In this document: positions 7,721-16,553 of the stretch, piece by piece
Layout of the letters: every line of letters begins with the position of its first letter
Position numbering within the stretch: position 1 is the stretch's first letter
Assembly: GCA_022842185.1 (NCBI GenBank)
Contig: JALHQB010000002.1
Coordinates: 118,130-182,129 of the forward strand
DNA length: 64,000 nt
Reading direction: 5' to 3'
From: Acetobacteraceae bacterium
GTDB taxonomy: Bacteria > Pseudomonadota > Alphaproteobacteria > Acetobacterales > Acetobacteraceae
Notes under the pieces: model-generated
What the model was told of the DNA's origin: nothing
The model's database searches: none
The model's input: only the letters and a program-made list of their open reading frames with translations
Position numbers and translations under genes: made by a program

Positions 7721-9498
7721 GCGTGCGCTTTCGGCTTCGCGGTCTCGAGCAGGAACTTCTGCATGTCCCAGGCACCGGTCGGGCAGCGCTCGGCGCACAG
7801 CCCGCAATGCAGGCAGACATCCTCGTCCTTGACCATCACTCGGCCCGTCTTGAGGCCATCCTGAACGTAAAGGTCCTGATAGGTGTTCACCGCCGGGGCC
7901 TTCAGCCGCGTGCGGAGTTCCTCCTCCTCGCCATTCTCGGTGAAGGTGATGCAGTCGGTCGGGCAGATATCGACGCAGGCATCGCATTCGATGCAGGTCT
8001 TCGCGTTGAACACCGTCTGCACATCGCAGTTCAGGCAGCGCTGCGTCTCGGCATAGGCCATCTGCCGGTCGAAGCCGAGTTCGACTTCCGCGGTGATGTC
8101 GCGCAGCGATGTCTCGGTGGGCAGATGCGGCACCTTGAAACGCAGGTCGAGCGAGACCTCGCTGTCATAGGCCCATTCGTGAATGCCCATCTTCTGGCTG
8201 GCGATGCGCGTTTCCGGCGACGGCCGGTCCTTCACATCTTTCCCGTTGCAGAACAGATCGATCGACAGCGCCGCGTCATGGCCATGCGCCACGGCCCAGA
8301 TGATGTTCTTCGGCCCGAAAGCCGCATCACCGCCGAAGAAGACATTCGGCAGGGTGGATTGGAAACTCGCCTCATCCAGCACCGGAAGGCCCCAGCGGTC
8401 GAATTCGATGCCGGCATCGCGCTCGATCCAGGGGAAGGAATTTTCCTGGCCGATAGCAACGAGCACGTCGTCGCACTCGATGATGACGTCCGGCTCGCCA
8501 GTCGGCTTCAGGGCGCGGCGGCCCTTCTCGTCGTATTGGGCGGCGACCTTCTCGAACACCATGCCGGTCAGGCGGCCGTTGTCGTGCAGCACTTCCTTGG
8601 GCACCAGGAAGTTCAGGATCGGGATGCCCTCATTGATCGCATCGACCTTCTCCCAGGGAGATGCCTTCATCTCTTCGAAGCCGGAGCGGACGACGACCTT
8701 CACCTCGTCGCCGCCGAGGCGGCGGGCGGAGCGGCAGCAATCCATCGCCGTGTTGCCGCCGCCGAGCACGATCACCCGCTTGCCGATCGACGTCACATGT
8801 CCGAAGGACACCGACGCCAGCCAGTCGATGCCGAGATGGATGTTGGCGGATGCCTCGGCCCGGCCGGGCACGTCCAGTTCGCGCCCGCGCGGTGCGCCGG
8901 ACCCGACGAACACCGCGTCATACCCCTCCGCGAGCAGCCCTTTCAGGCTGTCCACACGGCGGTTCATGTGGCTGACCACGCCGCCGCGGTCGAGGATGTA
9001 GCCGCATTCCTCGTCGATCACTTCCTCGGGCAGGCGGAAGCGCGGGATCTGCTGGCGGATAAAGCCGCCGGCCTTGGCGGCACCGTCGAAGACGTGGACC
9101 TCATAGCCCAGCGGGGCGAGGTCACGCGCGACGGTCAGACTGGCCGGCCCTGCGCCGATGCAGGCGATGCGCTTGCCGTTCCGCGTCTCCGGGATCACCG
9201 GCATCCGATGGCTGACATCGCCCTTGTTGTCGGCCGCGACGCGCTTCAGGCGGCAGATCGCAACCGGTTCTTCCTCGACCCGGCCACGCCGGCAGGCCGG
9301 TTCGCACGGGCGGTCGCAGGTGCGGCCCAGAATCCCGGGGAATACGTTGGACTGCCAATTGACCATGTATGCCTCGGCATACCGGCCCGCGGCGATCATG
9401 CGGATGTATTCGGGCACCGGCGTATGGGCCGGGCAGGCCCATTGGCAATCGACCACCTTGTGAAAGTAGTCGGGATTGGTGATGTCGGTCGGCTTCAT
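7705..9498 (-). CDS. GltD-like FAD/NAD(P) oxidoreductase with C-terminal 4Fe-4S ferredoxin domain
   Basis: The 597-residue protein resembles the glutamate synthase small subunit family. An N-terminal cysteine-rich region (CQWACPAH, then CDRPCEPACRRG) binds Fe-S, followed by two dinucleotide folds (GAGPASL and GGGNTAMD). A C-terminal pair of 4Fe-4S motifs ends the protein (CIECDACVDICP and CLHCGLCAERCP). It probably passes electrons between NAD(P)H and the KorAB enzyme encoded downstream, acting as its ferredoxin partner. I chose the ATG at 9498 because GGAGGG sits just ahead of it and overlaps the alternative ATG at 9513. It is the first gene of the operon. Confidence 0.88.
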   Translation of the reverse strand: MKPTDITNPDYFHKVVDCQWACPAHTPVPEYIRMIAAGRYAEAYMVNWQSNVFPGILGRTCDRPCEPACRRGRVEEEPVAICRLKRVAADNKGDVSHRMPVIPETRNGKRIACIGAGPASLTVARDLAPLGYEVHVFDGAAKAGGFIRQQIPRFRLPEEVIDEECGYILDRGGVVSHMNRRVDSLKGLLAEGYDAVFVGSGAPRGRELDVPGRAEASANIHLGIDWLASVSFGHVTSIGKRVIVLGGGNTAMDCCRSARRLGGDEVKVVVRSGFEEMKASPWEKVDAINEGIPILNFLVPKEVLHDNGRLTGMVFEKVAAQYDEKGRRALKPTGEPDVIIECDDVLVAIGQENSFPWIERDAGIEFDRWGLPVLDEASFQSTLPNVFFGGDAAFGPKNIIWAVAHGHDAALSIDLFCNGKDVKDRPSPETRIASQKMGIHEWAYDSEVSLDLRFKVPHLPTETSLRDITAEVELGFDRQMAYAETQRCLNCDVQTVFNAKTCIECDACVDICPTDCITFTENGEEEELRTRLKAPAVNTYQDLYVQDGLKTGRVMVKDEDVCLHCGLCAERCPTGAWDMQKFLLETAKPKAHACHSR

Positions 9499-9666
9499 GC
9501 GCGCACCCTCCATCCGGATGGTTGCGGGATGGGTTCATGCCCCTGAAGCGGGCTGCAACGGCGCGATGGCTGCCGCGCGAGCGCAATACACATTCCTGTT
9601 CGTCACTCCCCGCCGTTCACCGGCTTGACCGTGACCTTGCCCCAAGGCCGGGGCCGCGGCAATGCG

Positions 9667-9695
9667 TGATTCATGCTGCGTTGCAGCGTGAATCA
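9667..9695 (-). terminator. Hairpin overlapping the pcaG stop codon
   Basis: TGATTCATGCTGC (9667-9679) pairs with GCAGCGTGAATCA (9683-9695) around a GTT loop, with a single wobble. The stem includes the TGA stop of pcaG, so the hairpin forms directly at the gene end. There is no clear U-run. It separates the dioxygenase operon from the 2-oxoacid oxidoreductase operon, whose promoter must lie in 9499-9666. Confidence 0.65.
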
Positions 9696-10232
9696 GGCCG
9701 CCAGGAACACCGTTTCGCCCTCCCCCTGCAATCGGATGTCGAGCCGCCAGAGGCCGGATTTCTGCTGGCGGGCGAGCAGCGTGGCGCGCCTCGCCTGCGG
9801 CACCAGCGCCAAGACAGGGTCGTCCCCGAGCCTGGCGTCGCCGGAGAAATAGGCACGCGTCATCACCCCGGCCATCAATCCACGGGCGAAGATGGCGATG
9901 ACGATGTGCGGTGCCTGGGTGCCGTTGCCAGGCCCGGGAACCGCGCCTGGTTTCAGCGTGACGAAACGATAGACGCCATCGCCATCCGTGGCGCAACGAC
10001 CGAAGCCGTGGAAGCCGGAATCGTAGCGGCCATCCGCATCGGCCTGCCATATCTCCACCATCGCATCGGGCACTACAGCGCCGTCGCCATCGGTGATGCG
10101 GCCGGTCAGGATGATCCGTTCGCCGGCGGCACCGGCGTTGGGGCCGTCCGCGCGCAGCAGATCCGCCCATTCCGGAAAGTCGATCATGTGCCAAAACGGG
10201 CCGGCGGTCTGGCTGGCGGTGGCGTCGGTCAT
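9693..10232 (-). CDS. pcaG: Protocatechuate 3,4-dioxygenase, alpha subunit
   Basis: The 179-residue protein begins with SQTAGPFWH, the usual opening of PcaG. It carries the intradiol dioxygenase core with VEIWQADADGRY and the GAVPGPG...APHIVIAIFARG region. The alpha chain lacks the complete iron ligand set, as expected. With PcaH it would cleave protocatechuate to 3-carboxy-cis,cis-muconate. I chose the ATG at 10232, one base after the pcaH stop; another ATG at 10241 is possible. Confidence 0.92.
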   Translation of the reverse strand: MTDATASQTAGPFWHMIDFPEWADLLRADGPNAGAAGERIILTGRITDGDGAVVPDAMVEIWQADADGRYDSGFHGFGRCATDGDGVYRFVTLKPGAVPGPGNGTQAPHIVIAIFARGLMAGVMTRAYFSGDARLGDDPVLALVPQARRATLLARQQKSGLWRLDIRLQGEGETVFLAA

Positions 10233-10233
10233 G

Positions 10234-10938
10234 TCACGCATTCTCGAAGGGCGTCGCGGCGCGACCGCGCAGCACGATGTCAAACCGATACCCCAACGCC
10301 CAATCGGGCTGCATCAACTCGGGGTCGAGCACGGCCACCAGGCGCTCGCGCGCTGCTTCGTCCCCGCCGCCAAGAAACACCGCATCCATGACCAACAGCG
10401 GATCGCCGGGGAAATACATCTGTGTGATCAGGCGTTGCGCGAAGCCGGTGCCATGCAGCCCGAAATGGATGTGCTGCGGCCGCCAGCCAGGCCCCGGATT
10501 GCGCCACGGATAAGCGCCGGGGCGGATGGAGGTGAAGCGGTACTGCCCCTCGGCATCCGTGATGACCCGCCCCCGCCCCAGGAAGTTCGGGTCGAGCGGC
10601 GCATCATGCTGGTCCCGCGCATGATGGTATCGGCCCGAGGCATTGGCCTGCCAGACCTCGACCATGGCATTGGGCACCGGGCGGCCATTCTCATCCGTGA
10701 CGCGGCCGGCGACGATGATGCGTTCGCCCATCGCGGCCTTGCCGTCCACGACGGACAGATTGGTGTGCGGCGCGTACCAGGGCGTGGCGAAATTCGGCGC
10801 GGAGGCCTCGGTCAGCGTGGTCGGGATGTGCACCGGTGCGGCCATGGGGTGGCGCTTGCCCGTGCTGCGGTAGGACGGCAGGTCGAGCGGCGGCTGGCTG
10901 CCTGCCGCGATGGGCCGATAGGGGATCGGGTCCGACAT
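10234..10938 (-). CDS. pcaH: Protocatechuate 3,4-dioxygenase, beta subunit
   Basis: The 234-residue beta subunit carries the catalytic non-haem Fe(III) site. Likely ligands are Tyr104 (GRYHH), Tyr143 (AYPW), His156 and His158 (RPQHIHFG), all in the canonical order. It opens with the PcaH-type segment that includes YRSTGKRHP. It forms the dioxygenase with PcaG directly downstream. Genes for the later protocatechuate steps (pcaB, pcaC, pcaD) are not in this window, so they must be elsewhere, or the enzyme serves another catechol. Confidence 0.95.
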   Translation of the reverse strand: MSDPIPYRPIAAGSQPPLDLPSYRSTGKRHPMAAPVHIPTTLTEASAPNFATPWYAPHTNLSVVDGKAAMGERIIVAGRVTDENGRPVPNAMVEVWQANASGRYHHARDQHDAPLDPNFLGRGRVITDAEGQYRFTSIRPGAYPWRNPGPGWRPQHIHFGLHGTGFAQRLITQMYFPGDPLLVMDAVFLGGGDEAARERLVAVLDPELMQPDWALGYRFDIVLRGRAATPFENA

Positions 10939-10989
10939 GGTTGGTCCTCCCTGGTCAGCGCCGACGGTGCTGGCGGCAGCCCTGATGCG

Positions 10990-11916
10990 TCAATCTTCTT
11001 CGCGGAGGATGCGAACAGCGGCAAGCAGCGCGCGTTCATACCGCGCCCGTTCCTTCGCCGTGACATCCGCCGGCCAGTCGCGAAAGCCCCGGCCGGTCTT
11101 GGGGCCGAGGCGATTTTCCGCGACCAGCCGCACCAGCGTCGGGCTGGGATCGGGGCTATTGCACAGGGACGGGTAGATCGTCCGTCCGGCTTCCAACTGC
11201 GTCTCCAGCCCCGCCAGTTCCTTCTGCGTGATCGGCCCGGCGGCGAGGTAGCGGAAGCCGAAGCAGTAGCGGACAGCCTTGTCCACATCCTCGGCGGAAG
11301 CGAGACCCTGGTCGATGACCGAAAAAGCCTCCCGCATCAGCGCATGCTGGATGCGGTTGGCCAGGAAGCCGGGCACATCGCGCGCCACGCGGATGGTCTT
11401 GCGCCCCAGCCCGTCCATGATTGCGGCGACCGCATCGCACACCACCGGGTCGGTGTATTCGCCCTGCACGACCTCGACGCCGGGCACCAGATGGGCCGGC
11501 AGGAAGAAGTGGAGGTTGGCGCAGCGGTTGCGGGTGGTGATGTGCCCCGCGATGTCGGTGATGCGATACCCCGATGCGTTGGAGACCAGCGGAACATGCG
11601 CGGGGACCAACGTGTCCAGCTGAGCGAACAGCGCCTGTTTCAGCGCGAGCTTTTCGGGGATTGCCTCGACGACGATCTCCGCCGCCGCGTAGTCGGCCGC
11701 TTCCGGTGCTGTCAACAGCGCCAGATGCGCTGCCTCGTCGGGGTTGGCGTCCAACTGCCCGATGGACGACCGCACCCGCGCGGTCGCCTGCGGCCAATGC
11801 GCGGCATTCGGTTCCACTGCGGTCACGCGCCAGCCGCCGGCGAGGAAGATCGCCGCGATGTCGCACCCCATCAGGCCCATGCCGATCACCACGGCATGGC
11901 GTCGCGGAGCGGTCAT
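10990..11916 (-). CDS. 3-hydroxyacyl-CoA dehydrogenase family NAD-binding protein
   Basis: The 308-residue protein has the Rossmann motif GMGLMG at the N-terminus and the two-domain layout of the 3-hydroxyacyl-CoA dehydrogenase family. VEAIPEKLALK, SNASGYRIT and HFFLPAHLVPGVEVV correspond to the substrate and dimer regions, and GFLANRIQHAL opens the C-terminal helical domain. It oxidises a 3-hydroxy acid or its CoA ester with NAD; carnitine- or gulonate-type relatives cannot be excluded. Its start overlaps the alcohol dehydrogenase stop (ATGA). Confidence 0.85.
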   Translation of the reverse strand: MTAPRRHAVVIGMGLMGCDIAAIFLAGGWRVTAVEPNAAHWPQATARVRSSIGQLDANPDEAAHLALLTAPEAADYAAAEIVVEAIPEKLALKQALFAQLDTLVPAHVPLVSNASGYRITDIAGHITTRNRCANLHFFLPAHLVPGVEVVQGEYTDPVVCDAVAAIMDGLGRKTIRVARDVPGFLANRIQHALMREAFSVIDQGLASAEDVDKAVRYCFGFRYLAAGPITQKELAGLETQLEAGRTIYPSLCNSPDPSPTLVRLVAENRLGPKTGRGFRDWPADVTAKERARYERALLAAVRILREED

Positions 11917-13049
11917 GCCGCGTTCGGCCGCAGCATCTGGCGCAGCACCGCGCCATCGGACAACAGGTCGAAACCCTCATTGATCTGGTCGAAGGTGATA
12001 TGGCTGGTCTTGAGTTTATCGACCGGCAATTTCCCGCGCTTGTACAGGCCCAACAATCGCGGCAGGTCGCGCTCCGGCACGCAGGATCCCATGTAGGATC
12101 CGCGGATCGAGCGCTCCTCGCTGACCATCGCCGCGTGGAAATACGACACCTGCGCGTTGACGTTGGGCAGGCCGGCGCTGATCGTCTCGCCCCCGCGCGC
12201 GGTGATGGCGATGGCGAGCTGCATCGCTGGGATCGATCCGGCGGTTTCGATCACCGTATCCACGCCACCATTCGTCGCCTCCCGCACCTGGGCCGCGCAA
12301 TCCTCATTGCCGGCGAGGAACACGTCGGTCGCACCCCATTGCTTCGCCAATTCGAGCTTCTGCGGGTTGGTGTCGATGGCGATGATGCGTTCCGCCCCCG
12401 CCGCGACGGCGCCGAACAGCGCGTTCATCCCCACGCCGCCGAGACCGACCACAGCGATCTGCTCGCCGGCCTTCAGCGCCGCGGTGTTGAGCACGGCACC
12501 CGCGCCCGTCATCACCGCGCAGCCGAAGATCGCCGCATCGTCCAGCGGAATGTCCTTGGCGATCTTCACCGCCGAGCGGCGGGCGACGACCGCGTACTGG
12601 GCGTAGAGCGACAGCCCGGAATTGTGGTTGATCGGCGTCCCATCCAGCCGCTTCAGCCGCCGCGTGCCGGTCGGCAACTGGCCCGCCGCGCGAAAGGAAT
12701 TGCCGGTCGGGCAGATATTCGGCCGCCCGCGCACGCAGTACCTGCAATTGCCGCAGGACGGTGCGAAGACGGTAACGACGTGGTCGCCCTCCTTCAGATC
12801 GGTGATGCCGGACCCGACTTCGCGCACGATGCCCGCACCCTCGTGCCCGATGACGATGGGCAGCGGGCGCGGGCGCTGGTTCTCGATGGTGGACAGGTCC
12901 GAGTGGCACAGGCCGGCGGCGGCGACCTCGATCAACAATTCACCGGGGCCGGGCGGGTCGAGTTCCACCTCCTCGATCACCATGGGCAGGGATTTGGCGT
13001 AGGGACGCGGAAGCCCCTGTTCGAACAGGATGGCGGCTTTCATGCGCAT
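11913..13049 (-). CDS. Zinc-dependent alcohol dehydrogenase (MDR family)
   Basis: The 378-residue protein is a medium-chain zinc alcohol dehydrogenase. The catalytic zinc site is seen in GLCHSD and GHEGAGIV, and the structural zinc site in the four cysteines of CGNCRYCVRGRPNIC. The NAD-binding motif is VVGLGGVGM. A second ATG two codons downstream is an equally possible start. The gene lies between a class V aminotransferase and a hydroxyacyl-CoA dehydrogenase, which suggests removal of an amino group followed by stepwise oxidation of the carbon skeleton. That pathway is inference. Confidence 0.92.
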   Translation of the reverse strand: MRMKAAILFEQGLPRPYAKSLPMVIEEVELDPPGPGELLIEVAAAGLCHSDLSTIENQRPRPLPIVIGHEGAGIVREVGSGITDLKEGDHVVTVFAPSCGNCRYCVRGRPNICPTGNSFRAAGQLPTGTRRLKRLDGTPINHNSGLSLYAQYAVVARRSAVKIAKDIPLDDAAIFGCAVMTGAGAVLNTAALKAGEQIAVVGLGGVGMNALFGAVAAGAERIIAIDTNPQKLELAKQWGATDVFLAGNEDCAAQVREATNGGVDTVIETAGSIPAMQLAIAITARGGETISAGLPNVNAQVSYFHAAMVSEERSIRGSYMGSCVPERDLPRLLGLYKRGKLPVDKLKTSHITFDQINEGFDLLSDGAVLRQMLRPNAA

Positions 13050-13061
13050 GGGGTCGGTTCC

Positions 13062-14180
13062 TCAGAGGTTGTTGTTGGCGGCGCGCCATTCGGCGACCAA
13101 CGCATCGGTCGCACGCGCCATGTCCTCGGTGCCGTTGTAGCCGTGGAAGGACACGCGGATACGCCCGCGCCCATTCCAGGCCAGCACGCCGCGCCGCTCC
13201 ATCCCGGCGACGATTGCCGCCGCATGGGGCGATTGTACGCAGACGCTGGCGCCATGCCGCCGTGGGTCCGGCGGCGTGGTCGCCTCGATGCCGGCCTCCG
13301 CCAGCCGCGCCAGCATGGCGACGGTCAATGCCTGAACATGCGCTTCGATCGCCGGCATGCCGAAGCCATCGAGATATTCAAGCGCGCCATCGAGCATATA
13401 CAGCGCGAGATGCGCCGGGTTGCCGCGCGTGAAGCGCCCTGCATCGGGCAGCAGCTCGGGCCGCCTCGACCAATCCGGCCGTCCCATGGACGCGATGGAG
13501 TGCCACCCCGCCGTGCCCGGCGCCCAACCCGCCTGCCGCGCACGGTTCCACACGGCGATCGCTGTGCCAGTCGTGCCCAGCAGCCATTTGTAGGTGGCCG
13601 CGAAGGCGAAGTCGGCCACGCGCGCATCGATCGGCATCCAGCCGGCGCCCTGGGTAAAATCCACTATCAGCAGCGCGCCGACGCGATCGGCCGCCGCACG
13701 CAGCGCCACGAGATCGTACCGCGCAGCGGTGAGAAAGGAGACCGCACTGACCGCAATCATCCGCGTGCGGGGCGTCACCGCGGCATCGACGGCTGCGGCG
13801 TCCAGCATCGATGCAAAACGCAGCGTCACGCCCCGTTGGGCAAGCGGCGCGGCAACCGATGGGTATTCGTCGGGATCGACCAGCACTTCGTCGCCGTCTC
13901 GCCAGTCGAGGCTCTCGACCACCATCGACATGCCCTCGGCGACCGAGGAGACGAAGCCGACATCGCCTGTATCCACGCCGAACAACCGTGCGGCACGCGC
14001 GCGGGCTGAGGCCGTGCGCGCTTCCTGCCGGCTGCGACCAGGGGAGCCATCCGACTTGTCGCGCGCATAGGCCGCGAAGGCGGCGTCATGGCGGTGCAGG
14101 AAGGGCGTCTCCCCGGCCGCGCACACATGCGCGATACCGGCGGGGATGCGGAAATCGGCGGGGTTGAACAGCGGGTTCAT
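13062..14180 (-). CDS. Class V aminotransferase-like PLP enzyme
   Basis: The 372-residue protein belongs to the fold I class V aminotransferases (isopenicillin N epimerase, kynureninase and cysteine desulfurase relatives). The PLP lysine lies in FAATYKWLLGT and the ring-contacting Asp in LLIVDFTQGAG. The C-terminal domain ends with GRIRVSFHGYN, as in the epimerase-like branch. I chose the ATG at 14180 because it overlaps the stop of the DUF1028 gene (TGATG). The substrate is unknown; an amino-acid epimerase, aminotransferase or lyase role all fit. Confidence 0.85.
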   Translation of the reverse strand: MNPLFNPADFRIPAGIAHVCAAGETPFLHRHDAAFAAYARDKSDGSPGRSRQEARTASARARAARLFGVDTGDVGFVSSVAEGMSMVVESLDWRDGDEVLVDPDEYPSVAAPLAQRGVTLRFASMLDAAAVDAAVTPRTRMIAVSAVSFLTAARYDLVALRAAADRVGALLIVDFTQGAGWMPIDARVADFAFAATYKWLLGTTGTAIAVWNRARQAGWAPGTAGWHSIASMGRPDWSRRPELLPDAGRFTRGNPAHLALYMLDGALEYLDGFGMPAIEAHVQALTVAMLARLAEAGIEATTPPDPRRHGASVCVQSPHAAAIVAGMERRGVLAWNGRGRIRVSFHGYNGTEDMARATDALVAEWRAANNNL

Positions 14181-14836
14181 CAGATGATCGGCGCGTCCTC
14201 GGGGTCGATGGCGCGCTGCACGAAGCCATCGGCCATCGGGGCGTATTTCTCCCACAATGCCCGCAGCGCCGGGATGGGGGCTGCGGCGTCGTCGATGCGC
14301 AGATCGACATAGGGGAACACCTCGCGATCCATCACCAGCAGGGAGGCGCATTGCACGTCGCCATGCTCGCCACCGGCGGCCTCGCCGGCTTCCAATGCGC
14401 GGACCAGGCGTTCGGCGAGCGGCAGGCCTGGGTTGGCGAGGAAGGCTGCGCCCATCGCCGGTGCGACCGCTTCATTGGCCAGGATGTTGCCCAGCGCGAC
14501 CACGTCCTTGCCGTGGAATACGCTGCGGGATGGCTTCACTCTTTCCCCATCGAAATGGGCGGTGCGGCCCTCGCGGTCCATCACCGCCACCTGCCGCCAG
14601 CGGTGGTCCGGGGTGGATGCCACGATCGCGGCCAGCGCTGATTCCGCCGAACATCCTGACCGCAGCAGGTCCAGCCCGCGCGGCCCCAGCCGCGGATCGG
14701 TGCGGTGCTGTGTCAGCACCCCGCCGATGCCGGGTGCGACGAAGGGCACGCGGGTCCCGACCGCGATGGAGGACGTCGTCACCGCCGCACCAAACTGCCC
14801 GGTGCGCGCGCAACGTCCGAGTAGTGAGAAGGTCAT
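14180..14836 (-). CDS. DUF1028 family protein (Ntn-hydrolase-like)
   Basis: The 218-residue protein matches the DUF1028 pattern: an N-terminal TFSLLGRC start, an alternating TSSIAVGTRVP segment, GGVLTQHRTDPRLGPRGLDLL and HGKDVVALGNILA. DUF1028 proteins resemble N-terminal-nucleophile hydrolases and often accompany amino-acid or peptide catabolism genes, but no general reaction is established. It is the first gene of an operon with an aminotransferase-like enzyme and a dehydrogenase. It lies divergently opposite a peptide/nickel-type binding protein gene. Confidence 0.88.
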   Translation of the reverse strand: MTFSLLGRCARTGQFGAAVTTSSIAVGTRVPFVAPGIGGVLTQHRTDPRLGPRGLDLLRSGCSAESALAAIVASTPDHRWRQVAVMDREGRTAHFDGERVKPSRSVFHGKDVVALGNILANEAVAPAMGAAFLANPGLPLAERLVRALEAGEAAGGEHGDVQCASLLVMDREVFPYVDLRIDDAAAPIPALRALWEKYAPMADGFVQRAIDPEDAPII

Positions 14837-14960
14837 GCCGTTTCCTCAGCGGGGACCACGGCATTGAAGGCCGCCCCGCCCGCGGCGTCCAGGGTACACC
14901 TTGGACAAGGCCAACCGGACTGCCATGATGCCGGCGGGTTGCTTCAAGGAGGCGAAGGAC

Positions 14961-16553
14961 ATGGCCAAGCGCAGGTTCACCATGCTGGCGGCGGCGGCGC
15001 TTGCCCTGCTGGCCGCGCCCCGCCCCGCCCCCGCACAGCAGCCCGCCCCTTCGGGCACGCTGCGCGTCGTGTTGGTCAATTCGCTGGCCAGTGTCGATCC
15101 GGTGGTCTCCACCGCCGCCTTCGTCCGCAACCATGGCTTCTTCGTCTATGATCAGCTGTTCGGCCTGGACAGCCAGGGCGAGGCCCGACCGCAAATGGTC
15201 GAGCGTTTCGAGGTCACGCCCGACCGCATGACCTACCGCTTCACGCTGCGTGACGGGCTCGTGTTCCATGACGGCCAACCGGTGCGCGCAGCCGATGCCG
15301 TCGCATCCATTCGTCGCTGGGGCCAGCGCGACATCGCCGGCCGCGCCCTGCTGGCGGCCACCGGCGCGATGGAGGTGGTGGACGACAAGACCTTCACCAT
15401 CCGACTGGCCCGCCCCTTCGGCCTGGTGACGGAAGCGCTGGCGCGTTCGACCGCCAGTGCGCTGTTCGTCATGCCCGAACGCATCGCCAACACATCGCCG
15501 ACAGTCGCTTTCACGGATGCGACCGGGTCAGGCCCCTTCATTTTCCGCCAGCAGGATTTCGTCGCGGGCGAACGCGCTGTCTATGTCCGCAACCCGGCCT
15601 ATCGCCCACGCCCCGAACCAGCCGATGGGCTGGCCGGCGGCAAGGTGGTGATGCTCGAACGTGTCGAATGGCTTGGCCTGTCCGACCCCGCCACGGCAGC
15701 CGCCGCACTGCAATCGGGCGAAATAGATTTCCTTGAGACGCCGACGCCGGATGTGCTGCCAACGCTGGCGCGCAACCGCAACATCCGCACCTTCGCCCTG
15801 AACCCGATCGGGTCGGTGGTGTGGCTGCGTCCCAACCATGCCATCCCGCCGTTCAACGACCCGCGCGCCCGCCAGGCGCTGTTGTACCTGGTGAACCAGC
15901 AGGAGAACCTCCAGGCGATCGGCGTCCCGCCCTCCGAGCAGGTGCCCTACTGCCCGGCCTATTTCCTGTGCGGCACGCCGCTCGAGACCGCCGCGGGCGC
16001 GCAGGGCCTGCGCGAGATCAACGTCGCCCGTGCGCGCGAGTTGCTGCAGCAGGCGGGCTACAGCGGCCAGCGCGTGGTGTTCCTGAACGCCACGGATTCG
16101 GCGACCAACAACGCCGTGACTCTGACCATGTCCGAGAACATGCGCCGCGCCGGGCTGAACATGGAGGTCGTCGCCATGGATTGGGCGACGCTGACGCAGC
16201 GGCGCAACCGGCGCGAACCGGTCGAACAGGGTGGGTGGAACCTCTTCGTCACCATCGCCAATGTTCTCGATGCGCAGAACCCGTTGGTGAACCTGTATCT
16301 TGGCGCCCCGTGCGAGAGCGCCCCCGCCGGCTGGCCCTGCGATGCCGAGCTCGAACGCCTGCGCGCGTCTTGGTGGGAGGAAGCCGACCCGGCCAAGCGC
16401 CGCGGCATCCTCGAACAGGTCCATGCGCGTGCCTATGAGGTGCTGCCCTACATCACGGCCGGACAGTTCCGCATCCTGGCGGCGCATCGGACCAATGTCG
16501 AAGGGCTGCGCCCGACCACCATCCCGGTCTTCTGGGGCGTGACCAAGCGGTGA
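14961..16553 (+). CDS. ABC transporter substrate-binding protein, family 5
   Basis: The 530-residue protein is a periplasmic oligopeptide/dipeptide/nickel-type binding protein. A signal peptide spans about residues 1-29, ending near APAQQ. The typical segments LRDGLVFHDGQPVRAADAV and ATGSGPFIFRQ follow. I chose the ATG at 14961 because a strong AAGGAGG lies 7 bases upstream. No permease or ATPase gene is nearby, so it must use membrane components encoded elsewhere. The next gene overlaps by four bases. Confidence 0.92.
   Translation: MAKRRFTMLAAAALALLAAPRPAPAQQPAPSGTLRVVLVNSLASVDPVVSTAAFVRNHGFFVYDQLFGLDSQGEARPQMVERFEVTPDRMTYRFTLRDGLVFHDGQPVRAADAVASIRRWGQRDIAGRALLAATGAMEVVDDKTFTIRLARPFGLVTEALARSTASALFVMPERIANTSPTVAFTDATGSGPFIFRQQDFVAGERAVYVRNPAYRPRPEPADGLAGGKVVMLERVEWLGLSDPATAAAALQSGEIDFLETPTPDVLPTLARNRNIRTFALNPIGSVVWLRPNHAIPPFNDPRARQALLYLVNQQENLQAIGVPPSEQVPYCPAYFLCGTPLETAAGAQGLREINVARARELLQQAGYSGQRVVFLNATDSATNNAVTLTMSENMRRAGLNMEVVAMDWATLTQRRNRREPVEQGGWNLFVTIANVLDAQNPLVNLYLGAPCESAPAGWPCDAELERLRASWWEEADPAKRRGILEQVHARAYEVLPYITAGQFRILAAHRTNVEGLRPTTIPVFWGVTKR

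Noticed and set aside
7714..9546. Plus-strand open frame of about 610 codons opposite the GltD-like gene
   Set aside because: It is antisense to a protein with intact Fe-S and FAD motifs and shows only low-complexity shadow composition.
10093..14009. Very long plus-strand frames opposite the pca-to-aminotransferase operon
   Set aside because: High GC leaves antisense frames free of stops; the minus strand has four genes with complete active sites.
14882..14910. Near-palindrome CCAGGGTACACCTTGG in the divergent gap upstream of the family 5 binding protein
   Set aside because: It has mismatches in both arms and only short matching halves, so I could not separate it from chance.
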